DNA of 64,000 bases from Aquilaria yunnanensis (GCA_039654915.1 CM077593.1:112889413-112953412), one strand, 5' to 3'. Counted from the stretch's first letter, positions 24,265-36,455 are shown. Made by a program: numbers and translations. The notes: generated from the sequence alone by a model not told the origin.

Positions 24265-24272
24265 GAAAATAG
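24265..24272. repeat. 8-bp TSD (GAAAATAG), left
   Basis: Repeated exactly at 25479-25486, immediately outside the element's TAGGGG terminus. Eight bases is the hAT hallmark. Confidence 0.85.
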
Positions 24273-25478
24273 TAGGGGTGATCACTATTCGGTTAAAACT
24301 GAAAAAACTGAAAAATCGAAAACAATTGAAAATTCGGTTTGGTTAATTCGGTTTTTCGGTTCGGTTTCGGTTGAAACCGAATAGAGAGAATATCAGTTTC
24401 GGTTCGGTTTCGGTTGAAACCGAATAGAGAGAATATCAGTTTCGGTTCGGTTTTGGTTATGAGTGTCGGTTATTTCGGTAACCGAAAAAACCAAAATTTC
24501 TTTATGTCATATTTGAGGTTTTGGTGGGCCAGATGACAGATTTAGAAGTAGGAGGGTTTGATTGTAAGGTAGATAGAAGATTGATGGCTGTTTTGGCGTT
24601 TTGTCAGCACAAGTTCATCCTCCTCGGCTCCGCCCATCACTCGACTTCATACTACCACCTACGGCCTCGCCTCCACCCTAGCCCCCTCCATCTGCTCTCG
24701 CCCTCCAGGCCTCCACTCCCTGGCGCCCTCGCCCGCCACTCCCCGATGCCCTCTCCCCCGCCATCGGACCTCGCTTCCATTTTCACCCCCGCCGTCAGCC
24801 CTCTGCTCCTAAATCGAGAATACTCCGATGAGAAAACGTCGGCACCGGCCAAGGAGAAGACGTCTGGTCACGAGGATTAATCAATCCATGGTCGTCGGTT
24901 CAGATGAATCAATCCATTTCAGTCGCCTCCAAATCCCTCACGTTCTCCATACCTGTCCCCGATCCTTCGTTCGAAATCTGGTCCCTCTATCCCGCCCAAG
25001 TCCGCTCCTCCAAATTTGATTCGAGCATGCAAAATAGAGAAGAGCAACGCGCCAGAAATCGAGGGGAGATTCAGGAGTTCCAGTGAAAGCGACGCTGGGA
25101 TTGAATGGCGTGATTTTGGAGTTCCGACAAGATTCGAGTCTCAGATGCCTGGGATCTAATGGTGACGGCAAAGGGAAATATTTTACACAAATATTTCTCT
25201 TTGTGTAAACCCCAAACTGATCCTCTATTTCTCTTTAAATAGTCTAACAAGGTACACAAATACTAAAGTTTACATTTTATTCACTAGAGCAGAAAATCAG
25301 AGTTAGTATTTCGGTTATTTCGGGTTGAAACCGAACCAAACTAAAAATTTCGGTTCGGTTTTATTCGGTTCCACCATTCTATTCGGTTAATTCGGTTTGT
25401 TATAATAAAAAATCGAAAACTGAAAAAACTGAAAATTTCGGTTCGGTTTTAACCGAAAAAATCGAACGATCGCCCCTA
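24273..25478. mobile_element. Non-autonomous hAT element (1,206 bp) with GC-rich cargo
   Basis: The left end TAGGGGTGATCACTATTCGG and the inverted right end (reverse complement TAGGGGCGATCGTTCG) form imperfect TIRs bounded by the 8-bp duplication GAAAATAG. Subterminal zones are packed with TTCGGTTCGGTT/AACCGAA motifs, including a 43-bp tandem duplication at 24355-24439. Between them, about 24600-25140 is GC-rich, Pro/Ser/His-coding-like sequence unlike the flanks and open in more than one frame. No transposase is present, so mobility would need a partner. Removing it rejoins the host repeat perfectly. Confidence 0.9.
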
Positions 25479-25486
25479 GAAAATAG
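25479..25486. repeat. 8-bp TSD (GAAAATAG), right
   Basis: Matches 24265-24272. Confidence 0.85.
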
Positions 25487-26860
25487 GGACTAACATTGGA
25501 AAGAGTAAAAGCTTAGGGATTAAATTGACGTTTAACCAGACAACCTAAAATTGGAGAAATTACAAAATGGACCCTAAAAAATGCGATCATCTTACGAAAA
25601 AGGAATCAAACTTAAGGAAGAGTCAATTGTGTCTGAAAAACGGGGGGAAGGAAGGCAAAAGGTAAATAAAAAAAAAAAAAAAAACTGTTCATCTTCAATG
25701 ATAAACGGTGAAAACCCCATGACTTTTAGAAGTACGTGATATATGTGGGTTAACTGTAATATAATCAATATAAGTTATTGATAGAACAATGTAAAAGAAT
25801 AGGACTTGCCTTAAGATTAAATAAAATCTAAATATAAATAATTATAACCACACAGAGTAGTCAACTGAAGATGTATTTATATAGTATTAAAAGAGTATTA
25901 AAGATAACAAATGAAAAATGATTAAAACAATTTTATTACTCAATTCAATAAAATCATTAAGAGAAAGATAGTTTCTAATGTTCATAATGTAGGATAATAT
26001 TGCATAATATACATGCATAAGTTTTTTAGATTTTTTGGTCACTAACAAATTAGCTATAAAATAAAACTTTTAATAATTGTGCACTCATGCATAATACAAA
26101 TTGTTCAACTTTTTCAACTAATCAAAACTTTAAATCAAATCTGTGTAAAGTGCTTATACATTATGAAAAGTGTGCATTTGTTTCAATTAATTAAAACTTT
26201 GAATCAAACCTATATAATTAAAACTCTGAGTCAAACCATGTAAAAGAAAAAGCTTTTGGTATTTAATATAATTAATAAGAGTGTGTCCTTCACTTTCATT
26301 TAAGGTTTTATCATTTTAAATTTAAATATGCCATCAAAATTTTTATTTTCCTAAAAGTGCATGTCTTGAATCTGAAAGTCTGCCACACCTACGACCAAGA
26401 ATCAAGATAGCCATCTTCCCTTCTCCTTAAAAACCCTTGACTTATAGTATATACAAAAATTCTGATTAGCAAAAGAGGAAAAAAAGGATTATGACAAATC
26501 ATAAAAGTTGGGGACCACTATGGTAGAAATATTATATCCAAGGACTAAAGATGAGATTTGACCATTTTGCAGGTGTCCAAAAAAGGGCAAAAAATACTAT
26601 TGGATCCCTGTAATATTTATTATGGCTAGTAATATTCACCAATCTTTATGATGTGACAATCATGTCACCGTCAGCAAATGATCTATCCTCTAGCTGGCAA
26701 CAGCAAGCAAAAGTGTGGGAGCATTATGACAGATATGAAACATTTAGGGACCAAAAGAGGGGTTTGACAATAAATTGGAAAAAGCTAGAAAAAAAATAAA
26801 AGGTCACGGTGGAAACTGTTGATAAACAGTAGAAATGTTTCCTTCTTTAAATATAGTATA

Positions 26861-27562
26861 ATATAATATAATATATAATTTCGTCAAGGCCAATGACAAT
26901 CACAGGTGGTTGTAACGTTGGAGCTTTGTGAGCAACGCTGGTTGCTATAAAACGAATGGATAGGAATGCCTAGGCTGAACTGATCAACCCTTATCCAACA
27001 ATTCAGGACCCAGTTCTGGCCATGGATGGTCTGCACATTTTGGTGTTATAAACATTTCTATAAAAGTTATTATACAGATACAGTACAATAAAATATAATA
27101 TATTCATGCAAAATTATATGTATAATCCCCCTAAATCAAAATCATTCAGAAATTGAGGTGAAGAGTAAGATATGCTGCCTTTCATGGTGTACCGTGATCT
27201 TAGAGCAACTATCACTGATTGGGTGGAACTCAAAGCGATTACAATCGGCGAAGATTAAACCATCCAGTGAAGGATGTAACATATTTTGGATTTCTTTTAC
27301 CTATGAATCTCTATTTCGGTCAAACTGAATTGGAAAATGCAAGTTTTTTTTTTTTTTTGTACACTTAGGGTGTTATTATCTAGCCTACGTAAAAAACGTT
27401 ATAGTGGTTTATCAGAGCAAAGGAAAAATAAAAATCCAACGATGGCTATTAATATTGAGACATAAATATGAGTTGTTTATTCATAACTTTCTTGAGAAGA
27501 GATTGAGGAAAACGTTTTCTATTTACTACTTTTTAATTCAATTTCCAATATAAAAAAATATA
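26861..27562. other. Intergenic, no gene seen
   Basis: AT-rich, with a TATAA repeat near 26854-26881. The last 8 bases, AAAATATA, are repeated after the next element. Confidence 0.4.
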
Positions 27563-28952
27563 GGAAAATTTACCAAAAATCACTTGAGGTTTGATCAAAC
27601 CTACACTTATATTCCTCTAATTCAAATACCTACAATTGCGTCCCTCATAACTCATAAGTTAACATTGTGATTAAATGTTACAAAAGAATAGAGAAAATGT
27701 TTATATCTGTCCTCCAATCTTTCTTCTTATAAACTTTAACCCCAATTTTTGTATTAATAGTATAAGTCAACATGTGAAAAAAATTAGAAGCTTCAATTAA
27801 AAGTTGAAAAAAAAAAATCTGGTCACTAGAACTGACTCATCGGAGCCAAATTTTGGCAAAACCAAAAAATCTCTTATCTACTACTACATCTCAAGTTCCC
27901 TAGCACCATCATCCTTGTACCATCATCTGCATCTCCATCCAATGAATCATCATCGTGAAACCCGTTGTTGGATCCCACCGCCATACCTTGGAGCGATTCC
28001 CACAAAAAAATTCTAGTTAAGAGAAAATGATAACAAAGGCAAGAAGAACGAGCATCAACTTCACGATCAAATCATGAACTAATCCCTAAATTTACAAACC
28101 AAAAGCATCCACAGAGAAGAACAAGGCGGACTCAGCAAGCGGCATCCACCGTAGAAGCTGAACCGACGAGTGAGGAAGTGAAAGAAACTCACCAAATCCC
28201 AAGAAGATATAAGGAGATTGTTGAATCAAGGGCTAACAAGATGGGCTAATCATCCACAGATAGGCAATGGCGATGAAGACGAGATAGGCATCCAAAATCT
28301 ATGTCCTCTGTCGTCGATTACCTTCGACGACCCTGCACCTTGCCTCGTCGGACCCTCAAGATGCTGGATATGGACACGGAGATGGAGGCGAGGGTGAAGG
28401 AGACGGAGAATGGAGGCGGGCTTGCGGGAGAGGAAGAATAAGGGCCGGAGAGCTGGAGGAGAGGGATGAAGAGGTGCCGAAGAAGGCGAGACAATTGTTC
28501 GAGGACCGCTGACCATCGAAGGGGAGGAGATGGAAAGGAGATGGAGAGGAGGGAGTAGGCGGAGAGGAGGAGGGAAGAGACGGATAAGAGTGAGGAGGGA
28601 GGAGGGTAGGAAAAGGGCACCAAGGTGGAAACGGGGAGGAGGGAGGAGGGGCCGGCGAAGGGTAGCGGGGAGGAGTATTGAATGGAGGGGAAAAAGAAGG
28701 TTGGTCTGGAGGTTTAGGGTATGATATTAACGATCAAATCAAGTGGAAGAGCGCAATTAAAATTATTAGAAACTAAGGGGTAAAGGTTCAAAGAAAGAAA
28801 GCAAGGAGGGCAAAATCAAATATTTTCTTTTTTCATTAATAACAGCTATTAACAGAGTTAAATATTAATGAGGACAAATGAAGGTATTTGAAACAAGGAG
28901 AATAAAACTGTAGATTTAAGTATACTTCAGAGGGTTTTTGGTAATTTCTTTT
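27563..28952. mobile_element. Long-TIR element with GC-rich cargo (about 1.39 kb)
   Basis: The left end (GGAAAATTTACCAAAAATCA...) and inverted right end (AAAAGAAATTACCAAAAACC...) are related over about 100 bases, including shared TCAAATACCT and TTATTC blocks. AAAATATA flanks both sides (27555-27562, 28953-28960), a plausible but low-complexity TSD. The interior at about 27900-28730 is GC-rich and purine-biased on the + strand. The minus strand reads like a Ser/Pro/Leu-rich frame followed, near 28195, by a splice-donor-like G|GTGAGTTT, as if a gene's 5' end had been captured in antisense. Superfamily (MULE or other) is not decided. Confidence 0.65.
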
Positions 28953-29008
28953 AAAATATATTATGTAATAACGTAAGAGATAAAAGATGCATGGATGGAA
29001 TTAAGGGC

Positions 29009-29333
29009 CAATTCGTTTCGTCTCAACTAACTTTTTTTTAATTTTTTTATTTTTTTTACGTGAAACCAATTTCATTTGAAAGTCAATATTATGTAGATGC
29101 AATAATCAATTTGAAAATAAATTTTTAAGATGTTGTTAAATTTTTATGAATTTTTCTTTTTTAAGACTTGAAACTAGAAAAATTCATAAAAGTTTAGTAA
29201 GATTATAAAAATTATATTTTCAATTGATTATTGTAGCTATATAATATTAGCTTTTAATTAAAATTAGTTTCAAGTAAAAAAAATATAAAAAAAAATTATT
29301 TTATAGTCAATTGATTAAAGTTAAAACGAATTG
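29009..29333. mobile_element. Foldback MITE, family member 1
   Basis: Starts CAATTCGTTTCG and ends with its inverse (AAACGAATTG). The arms remain similar inward, including GTGAAACCAATTTCATTTG against its inverted partner and a paired TATTATGTAG/ CTATATAATA. Related sequences lie at 32120-32465, 42866-43135 and 43815-44135. Confidence 0.7.
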
Positions 29334-29611
29334 TGTGTAAAACAAGTTGATATTGTTGGAGTTGAAAGTTTGTCTATCAGTTTTTGGGACCAGCACTCGT
29401 AGGAATAGGATGGTGGCGCAAGTTGCTGAAGGTCGGGCCCGCTAGGCGTTTTGTTGCGTGGCGTCGTTACTCGAAATTCGACTTAATTAGGTGGGGGTAC
29501 CGAACTCAACCGCAAGCCTAAATGGTAGGCTCCATTGATCGCTGACGGACGGCTAGATCTAGCGGAGCTTTCCACCTCCTCATGTCTTTGTTATCGCTTC
29601 CTTCTAATGTA
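29334..29611. other. Intergenic, locally GC-richer
   Basis: No gene recognised. Contains short mixed-composition sequence (for example ggtcgggcccgctagg near 29431) of unknown nature. The TA at 29610-29611 is the left target site of the next element. Confidence 0.35.
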
Positions 29612-30459
29612 TTTTCTTCGTTCCAAAATTTTTGTTTTATTTTTCTGTTAGGTATGTCCAAAAACTTTATATCATTTTTATTTTTAGTAAATTTTATTCA
29701 TTTAAAAGATAATTATATCCTTATTGTCCAAAATAGAATTGGACTCTAAATACCCCAACCTTTCGGCTTCCCTCCAACCATTTCCCTCTGATAGGTCATA
29801 GTAGCCACCTTATCAGTGCCTCGTCTTCTCAATCAGCCATGGACGGGCTAGGAGAAGGAGCAGATGTGGAAAGGAGACTAAGCGACAGATGAGATTTGCA
29901 ATAGAGGGAGTGGTGGATAACTGTTCGATTGACGATGGGCGAAGGATGACCGATCGATGATGGAGGACAGCTGATCGATTAACGACGGAGCTTCAATACT
30001 CTGCGGGATCACAATGCGAATGGGGGCGGCAAACAGAGAACGGTGCAATTGACGACGGCGAGTAAGAACGGTGAATCAAGGATGGAGCGAAGCCGGCAAA
30101 TCAACGATGAATGACAGACGATCGATCGACAATTGCAAACGGAGATAGCAAATCGACAACGGCTAACAAGGACGGGGAGGTCGTGAATGACTGTTGACTG
30201 ATTGGGAGGGGGAGAGGCCGCGAATGATTGATTGGGAGAGGGTTTCGCCGATACCTCTAACTTATTGTCTTTGCCCTCCTGCACCGTCACTAGCCATTGC
30301 CCCTGTCGCCAACCTCCGCTTCTCTCGCGTAAATGAAATGCCTAACCAGATCAAATGGAGAAAGAAGAAAGGGTAAAATTAGAAAACCAGTAAAAAACAC
30401 TAACTTACTTAAAACTACGTGCAAACCCAATTGGAGCAAAAATTACAAGACGGAGAGAG
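29612..30459. mobile_element. Mariner/Stowaway-like element with GC-rich cargo (848 bp)
   Basis: The left end TTTTCTTCGTTCC and inverted right end CTCTCTCCGTCTTG resemble the CTCCCTCCGTCC terminus of plant mariner/Stowaway elements, and TA is present on both sides (29610-29611 and 30460-30461). The interior at about 29820-30340 is GC-rich with repeated CGATCGAT/GACGACGG phrases and no recognisable protein. Far longer than a typical Stowaway MITE. Confidence 0.65.
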
Positions 30460-31103
30460 TATGACAATTACAGTTTTCTTTTGCCTCTTCTATATTTTGA
30501 CTTTTCCAACATTTTTTCTGTAAATTCTTTTAAAAATAATTATTATGAAATAATTCAAGTAATAAAATTGGAAAATTTTGTTTACATTTTCTAAAAATTT
30601 GTTATTTTTATTCTAACGATTTTTTATCTATAACAAGTAATACCAATTGAAAATTAATATTATATCTGTTTTAATTTTTTATAAAATAATTTGATTTTTA
30701 TGGCTTTTTGTTTACCCATTATATAAAAAGGAAAATTAATAAAAAAATATTTATTTTTTTTCAATTTTCTTAAAATGCATAATTTTAGCATTTTCTATTT
30801 AAAAATAATGACTATATGTGGAAATAAATAGTTTTAATACATATCTAAGAATCTCATATGTTTGAAAAGTTAAAAAAGTGGTGATCTTTTATAATAAGAC
30901 GGAATTCAACTTTTTTTAGCAGCACGATTGCAAACCAACAATTAGGGTAGCAAGTACAAAAACAACAAAACATTTCTAGAATTTCCATCAGTTTAAGAGG
31001 TTAAAAAGTGTTTTATGTTTTCTAATAATATGAAATGATTGTCAACTTCTTTTAATACACACAATCATGTTACAGTTTTTTTACAATTAATAGAAAAAAT
31101 ATA

Positions 31104-31789
31104 CTTCCTATGTCTCATATTCTTTACACAATTTTTTCTTTTACCATCACAAATTCTTTACATTATTTTTCTTTTTAGTAAGTTTTACTAACTTAAATGA
31201 CAAATATGCCTCTCTTTCAAATTCTCACCAAAACTTCAAATTGATTTACATTTCTTTTATCATCAATTGAGTCTGGGAGATAAGGGCTTAGGAGATTAAT
31301 AATAATGATGGCAGAGATCAAGAAGGCAAAAGATCAAGATTACCAGCGATGGCGGAGATTGAGAACAGCCGGAGCTTGAGAAAGACAATGATTGAGAACC
31401 GTAATTGATTGAGGAGGCCAGAGATCAAGAATGGCAACGATGGCAGAGATTGAGGATGACAGGGATAGGGAAGATCGAGGAGGCGAAATGTGATTGATGC
31501 GGCGAATTGAGGAGGCGATTAGTACTCCGGCTACGAGCAAGTTGAAGGCGATAGCGCGATCAAGAATGGCTTGATCGATGGTGGGAGGTGACACATGACA
31601 ATAACTAACTAGTACTCTAGCAAGGACGAAAGGAATGACTGAGATCGGCAATAAAGGAAGCGGCAAAGAGAGAAAACTTAACAGGCAAAGAGAGAAAAAA
31701 AGACAAACTTGAAATACATAAGAAAAACAATAGCATATTTTGATCTACATGTAAACTCAAATGGTGCAAATATATTGGGACACAAGAAG
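31104..31789. mobile_element. Mariner/Stowaway-like element with GC-rich cargo (686 bp)
   Basis: Ends CTTCCTATGTCTCATA and (inverted) CTTCTTGTGTCCCAAT are flanked by TA at 31102-31103 and 31790-31791. Interior 31300-31680 repeats GGCGGAGATTGAGAA-like phrases and is more GC-rich than its surroundings. Ends and layout are related to the element at 29612. Confidence 0.65.
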
Positions 31790-32119
31790 TACAATATTGT
31801 TGAGAAAACTTCTAAAAGTGCATTCAAGGACTTCAAAAACATAAATTTAAGTTGACTCGTGCTAAACCTTTAATTCAAAATTATGTAGTCAATTGTTACG
31901 TTGGTTCTACGAACTATTCACTCACAAGGATCTTCATGGATCACAAGCGAAATTGAATATTCTTGGATTCTATCCGCAGACAAAAAGTTGAGCTGTCATC
32001 ATTTCGTTTTGCATTGCCATCTTGGAGCTAACCTTGAGTTGGGGTCCCACTTATATGTAAAAAGGTAATATAAGCAAGTTCGACATGATGTACAGTAGTG
32101 TTTTTTTATGATAATTTCT

Positions 32120-32465
32120 ACTAATTTTTAATTAATCACGTTAAAATATTAAAAGAAATCCTAATATCAGTTTATTATAACTTAAATTAATTTTATATTT
32201 TTTTTATTTAGAGTCAATTTAATTTAAATTTTAATAATATATATGTGTGTTAACCTATTAAAAATAAAAATCTTTATAATGTTATATTTTTTTAATTTCT
32301 TCAATACTTTAAAAAAATAAAATCTATAAAATTTTAATAATATCATAAAAATTTATAATCAATGGATTTATTACACTCAAATACTATTGGCTTTTTACTT
32401 GATATTGGTCACAGGTAAAAAAAATTGTAAAAATAAAAATAAGTCAGTTTGAATTAAATTACCTT
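32120..32465. mobile_element. Foldback MITE relative (degenerate)
   Basis: The right half (about 32310-32460) matches the family's inner pattern: ATAAAATTTTAATAAxATCA, TTTATTACACT, then AAAAATAAGTCAGTTT. The left half is strongly diverged, so boundaries are uncertain. Confidence 0.4.
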
Positions 32466-32489
32466 AAACTATACTAAATATTTTGTTCA

Positions 32490-33660
32490 TGAATCGTTGA
32501 TACATGGCCTCTTTGTTCTTTAGACCAAAAGACATTTTCTGTAGTAGTAGACCCCTTTTGTCAATTGTGAAGACGGTTTTCTCTTCATCTCCTGAATCTA
32601 TTAAAATCTAGTTGTACCTACTAAAGGTGTCCATGACTTAAAACGTTGAATTCGGCTATGAAATCTACCAACTAATAAATGGATGTTAATGGAAATGGAT
32701 CCTTAAGGCAAGCTTTGTTTAGGTTTGTGTAATCACACACATCCTCCATGATCCATTTTCCTTTTGGGTAAAAATGATGTTGGCCAACTATTCTAAGTAT
32801 AATACCTCACAAATGATCCCAGTTTTAGTAGCATCTAGACTTCTGCCCAAATGACTCCTATCTTTTGGTGCTTATCACATTCTTTTTCTATTTTATGGAT
32901 TGAACCTCCGGACTCATTCCTGGTTTGTGGAATTGTCACCTCGAAATCTATTCCAGTCATATCACTTAAAGACCATTCAAAAATATCTATATTAGCTTTT
33001 AAGAAATCTACAAGGGGTTTTTTTTACCTTAACTGACAAATCCTTTGCCACCTGGGAGCTAGTTCCACATTCTTTGCATCGACCTTCGGGATGGCAGTAT
33101 AGTCTTTCTCTTGAACACCTCTTTGTCTAGATCCCTAATGGGATTCTGTTGGCCTCTGTCTTGGTCTAGAGTCATACAAGCTCATGACAGATATGTCTTC
33201 TTATCTACTTTATGTGGCACATATATCCTCATAGGCTTGCAAAAGTCAAGACTAGCAACCGAATACCTGAATGAATGTGAAATTGTACTTGTACAGGTCA
33301 ACCTAGCAATGCATTTGTAAGAAAAAGGCATATCCAACACCTAGAACTCTATTGCTTATGAGTACTGTACCTTTTTTCAGTCTTTAAAATGACCCTCATC
33401 AGCATTAAAGGCAGGTTGATAGTCCCCAATGTTGGGATCTCATATTTTACCACACCATAACTGGACCTTTGTATAGCCTGGAGGGGCCTCAGGGTGTGGT
33501 TGAAAGTGGTGTTGATGTTAACTCTTTGATCAACATAAACTCTTTTCACTTCATAAAGTGCTATCTTGGTTGTGATAAATAATAGACCAATATGTTGGTA
33601 TAGAATACGGCCATCCTCCTTTTTTATCACATGCCTGAGGTACACCCTATTAACTTGGGT
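32490..33660 (-). pseudogene. Ty3/gypsy protease-reverse transcriptase relic
   Basis: Read on the minus strand from high to low coordinate, broken frames spell the pol order of a plant Ty3/gypsy element. First comes a protease-like region (ITTKIALYEVKRVYVDQ, GTINLPLML at about 33400-33645). Then EWSLSDMTGID (about 32970-32940), and the reverse transcriptase with WLANxxFTQKENGSWR-like, NLNKACLKDPFPL and IDFIAEFNVLSHGHL-like segments (about 32790-32640). It ends at the MPFGLK and MYQR positions (about 32535-32500). Stops and frameshifts are frequent. The wording of the RT resembles the Tat-type lineage. LTRs were not located. Confidence 0.75.
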
Positions 33661-36453
33661 GACCTCAGGCCTCTTTAATTTCCTTCTGGAAGACCTCCTA
33701 GTCTTAGTGATTATCCCAACAACTTAGAAGGGTGCATCCTAGTCCAAACTTCTTACTCTAAAGGACCTCATTTCTTGTGTTCTTCACACTATGGTTATTT
33801 TCCTTGTCTTTATCAAGCTGCAGTTTATGTCATTCTTTGGGTCCTCAGAGATGGTACTAAGTTTATATCCAAAGTATAAGAGGGATGCCTAAGACCCTTA
33901 AAGATAAACGAACCTGAAATTAAAGACAAGGCTAATTAGCTAAGGGGCTCTCTAGTTGTATCCAGGGGAAACCTTCTGATGCTTTAAGGGAAGCTGTAAT
34001 TTAATCAAGAGAACGTATCTCACCCCTCATTTTAGGAGACCTCTTATAGGACCAACATCCTTGTGATTGGGGGGAAAGCTCTCCTTATTACATGATCACC
34101 CTCATGATTCAAAGGATATCTCCCCTTAACACGTCCCAAGGCCTCAACGGTCAACTTAGTTAATTAATTATCTGATGGGATGGGTTTCCCACTCAAATCC
34201 TATGTGTTCATCTTTAGTAGGGTATAAAATGTAATAGATACTTAGGCTATAAATCTTATGAGTAGAAAATGTATAACTAATTCATGAACCAAATAGTGTA
34301 TATTTTCGAATAAAGTTGTTAGCATACACTGTAGCTCACTGGCAAAGAAAAAACCATGACCAAAATATCTACACCTAGTGACCTTTGTGTGACCAAAGTA
34401 TCTAGACCTGGTGACCCAGGCACGCGCATGCGTACACACACACACATTTTAGCAAATTTTTAACATTTTAGATTGATTTTTTTTAATAAATTGATCCAAT
34501 TGCAACTTCAAGAACTTAGCTTGATTTATACAACTCATTTTAGATATGAAGGTCTTTTAAAAGCCTAAGAAGAAGCATCATTTTAGCTTTCAACAATACC
34601 TCAAATAAATTAGTCTTTACTTAATACTCTTATTTTTTTAGTACTCAGAATTATATTGTAAGAAAGTGTTATAAGAGAAATATTATTAGTGAGTATGCCA
34701 TAGACTCTAGTGCAAAGAGGAAAATTTCTTATACAAGCTAGAATTTGAACTTTGACTAGACAAAATAAATGATGAGTGTCATACCAATTAGCTAATAGGC
34801 TATCTGAAATACTCTTACTTAAGGTAAGGAGTGTTCATCTAACCTGCTCAATTTATTAAACCGATTAACCTAAACCATTGGGCATGCGGGTTTTACACAA
34901 ATTATGTTTGGTTTTGGTTCTAAAAATGAAAATATGGTTTGGTTTAGGTTTGAATATTTTAAAACCTGATTAATATGAACTGAGCTGAACCCTTTAAATT
35001 TATGTTAAGCCCAACCCCAACCTTTTTTAGCCTAAAAAGAAAATATGGGCCTAACTCTCTAGCAGCCAAATTCCTTCAAGAAAAAGGGCACAAAATTATC
35101 AAAAGTCTAAGAGAACGTTGCTGCTATATTTGGAGTATGTTCATTTGCATTTTGCTCTTTAAATAGGTTTAGGGGGTTCAATCTTTACACCTAAATTTAC
35201 ACCTAAATCATGCCAATCCTACTTGGATCCAGTCTGTGACATCAACCTTTTGTCACGCTAATTGGTTAGACCTGTGTTTCTGCAACTTTTCTTGCCTTAT
35301 TTATGTTGATTACTAAAAATATCTATTGCCCCTGCAAAAGTTGTCTTTCTAACCAAAGACATTATATTATGCTCATATACTTTGCACGAATCACCTTTTG
35401 AGCAACTTTTTTCTTGTACATTTTTTCTAAGCATTTCATATTTTGATTGGTTGATGGAGTTCCTAGTTACAAAAGGTTTCATCTCGCTGAATTCATTTTT
35501 ATATGTGTGTATCTTTATTTGGTTGATCAAGAAAGCTAGTTGAAGAAGTTGAAGGAATTTTTGTAGTGTGGTTCTCTTACATTTTCACGGGTATAGGAGC
35601 AAATATTGTTTCGTGACTTGATTTGCTAAGGACTGGTGTTTCTGGGGCTGTCTTTGGGTTCTTTGCAATTAATGTTCTCTTCATTGCATATTAAGCATTG
35701 ATGCCCATACTTAATAATAGCTGCATAATTTGTGTCTCTGATATATAAAATTCTAGCAGTATAATTTATGAATGGCTTCTGCTCTTTGTAGATGTCTTTG
35801 GACAGGAGGAAGATCCTTGAAAGTTCTTATACTGCGCCAATTCATCATTGACAAGGTGAGAACTTTGTGTCCTTTTTCTTTGAAAAAACAGTTATGCCCT
35901 TCATATGATAGCAATCAAATTATTTTGTTTTACTGGTATGATATCATAAAAACTTAATCATACCGAACCAACATGAACTACTTTTTGTAAGATTCAAGTT
36001 TTAATCAATTTCTGGGTTTGCATGTCGGTTTGTGTTCCAGGCGATCTGATCAACGATATGTGACAGTTCGAGTTTAAAGTGAACTACATCAATTCCGACT
36101 CGCAAATCGCAATTACCCCCACTTGGCATATGATGTGAATCCATCTTTTAAGTACTCTCTTTTTTTGGTTTAACTAAGAGATTGTTTTTGGAAATAAGTC
36201 TTTACGCACCAATTAAAACAAAATCTTGGGATGCTAAAAAGAAAATCTAATAGCAGTAAATAATGAGTTAGTATTACGTACACCAGGCTTATTCCATGCG
36301 CCATCCCGAAAAAATTTGAAAATATTCATTTTGACCCCGCGTTAGGAGAGCATCGTAATATTTTATTCTACTCCAGCATTTTATTCTCGTTTTCTTTTCT
36401 CTTTTTTTTTTTTTTTTCCAGTCTTTAGATGTCCACTCCAGTTTTATATTTTC

Positions 36454-36455
<2 letters not shown>
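33661..36455. other. Intergenic; possible gypsy gag remnant and repeats
   Basis: 33661-34250 may continue the gypsy relic upstream (gag side) but no motif is firm. 34358-34416 holds two 26-base copies (period 33) of GACCAAAxTATCTAxACC. 34420-34446 is an alternating GCGCATGCGTACACAC tract. 34780-35000 is AT-rich with gypsy-LTR-like phrases. A frame at 35772 followed by a GTGAG donor-like site has no recognisable similarity. Confidence 0.4.

Larger units (their letters stand above)
21481..26860. repeat. Diverged continuation of the AT-rich satellite-like array
   Basis: Further copies of a longer relative recur: a segment starting AGTAGGxAAxTTATAAxGATTAA at about 22258, 22960 and 24018, each followed by a phrase on a TTTAACAATTGACTTAATAAAG theme and then by gggaccaaaagagxaaat. 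Related CTGTTCATC...GATGAACAG short palindromes occur at about 23460-23500, 25685-25710 and 26815-26830. One copy is split by the hAT element at 24273-25478. No gene. Confidence 0.6.

Noticed and set aside
28250..28724. Arg-rich and Ser/Pro-rich frames on opposite strands
   Set aside because: Composition-driven frames in the GC-rich cargo of a TIR element; no domain recognised.
35772..35856. First exon starting MASALCRCLWTGG with a GTGAG donor
   Set aside because: No recognisable similarity and no matching downstream exon.
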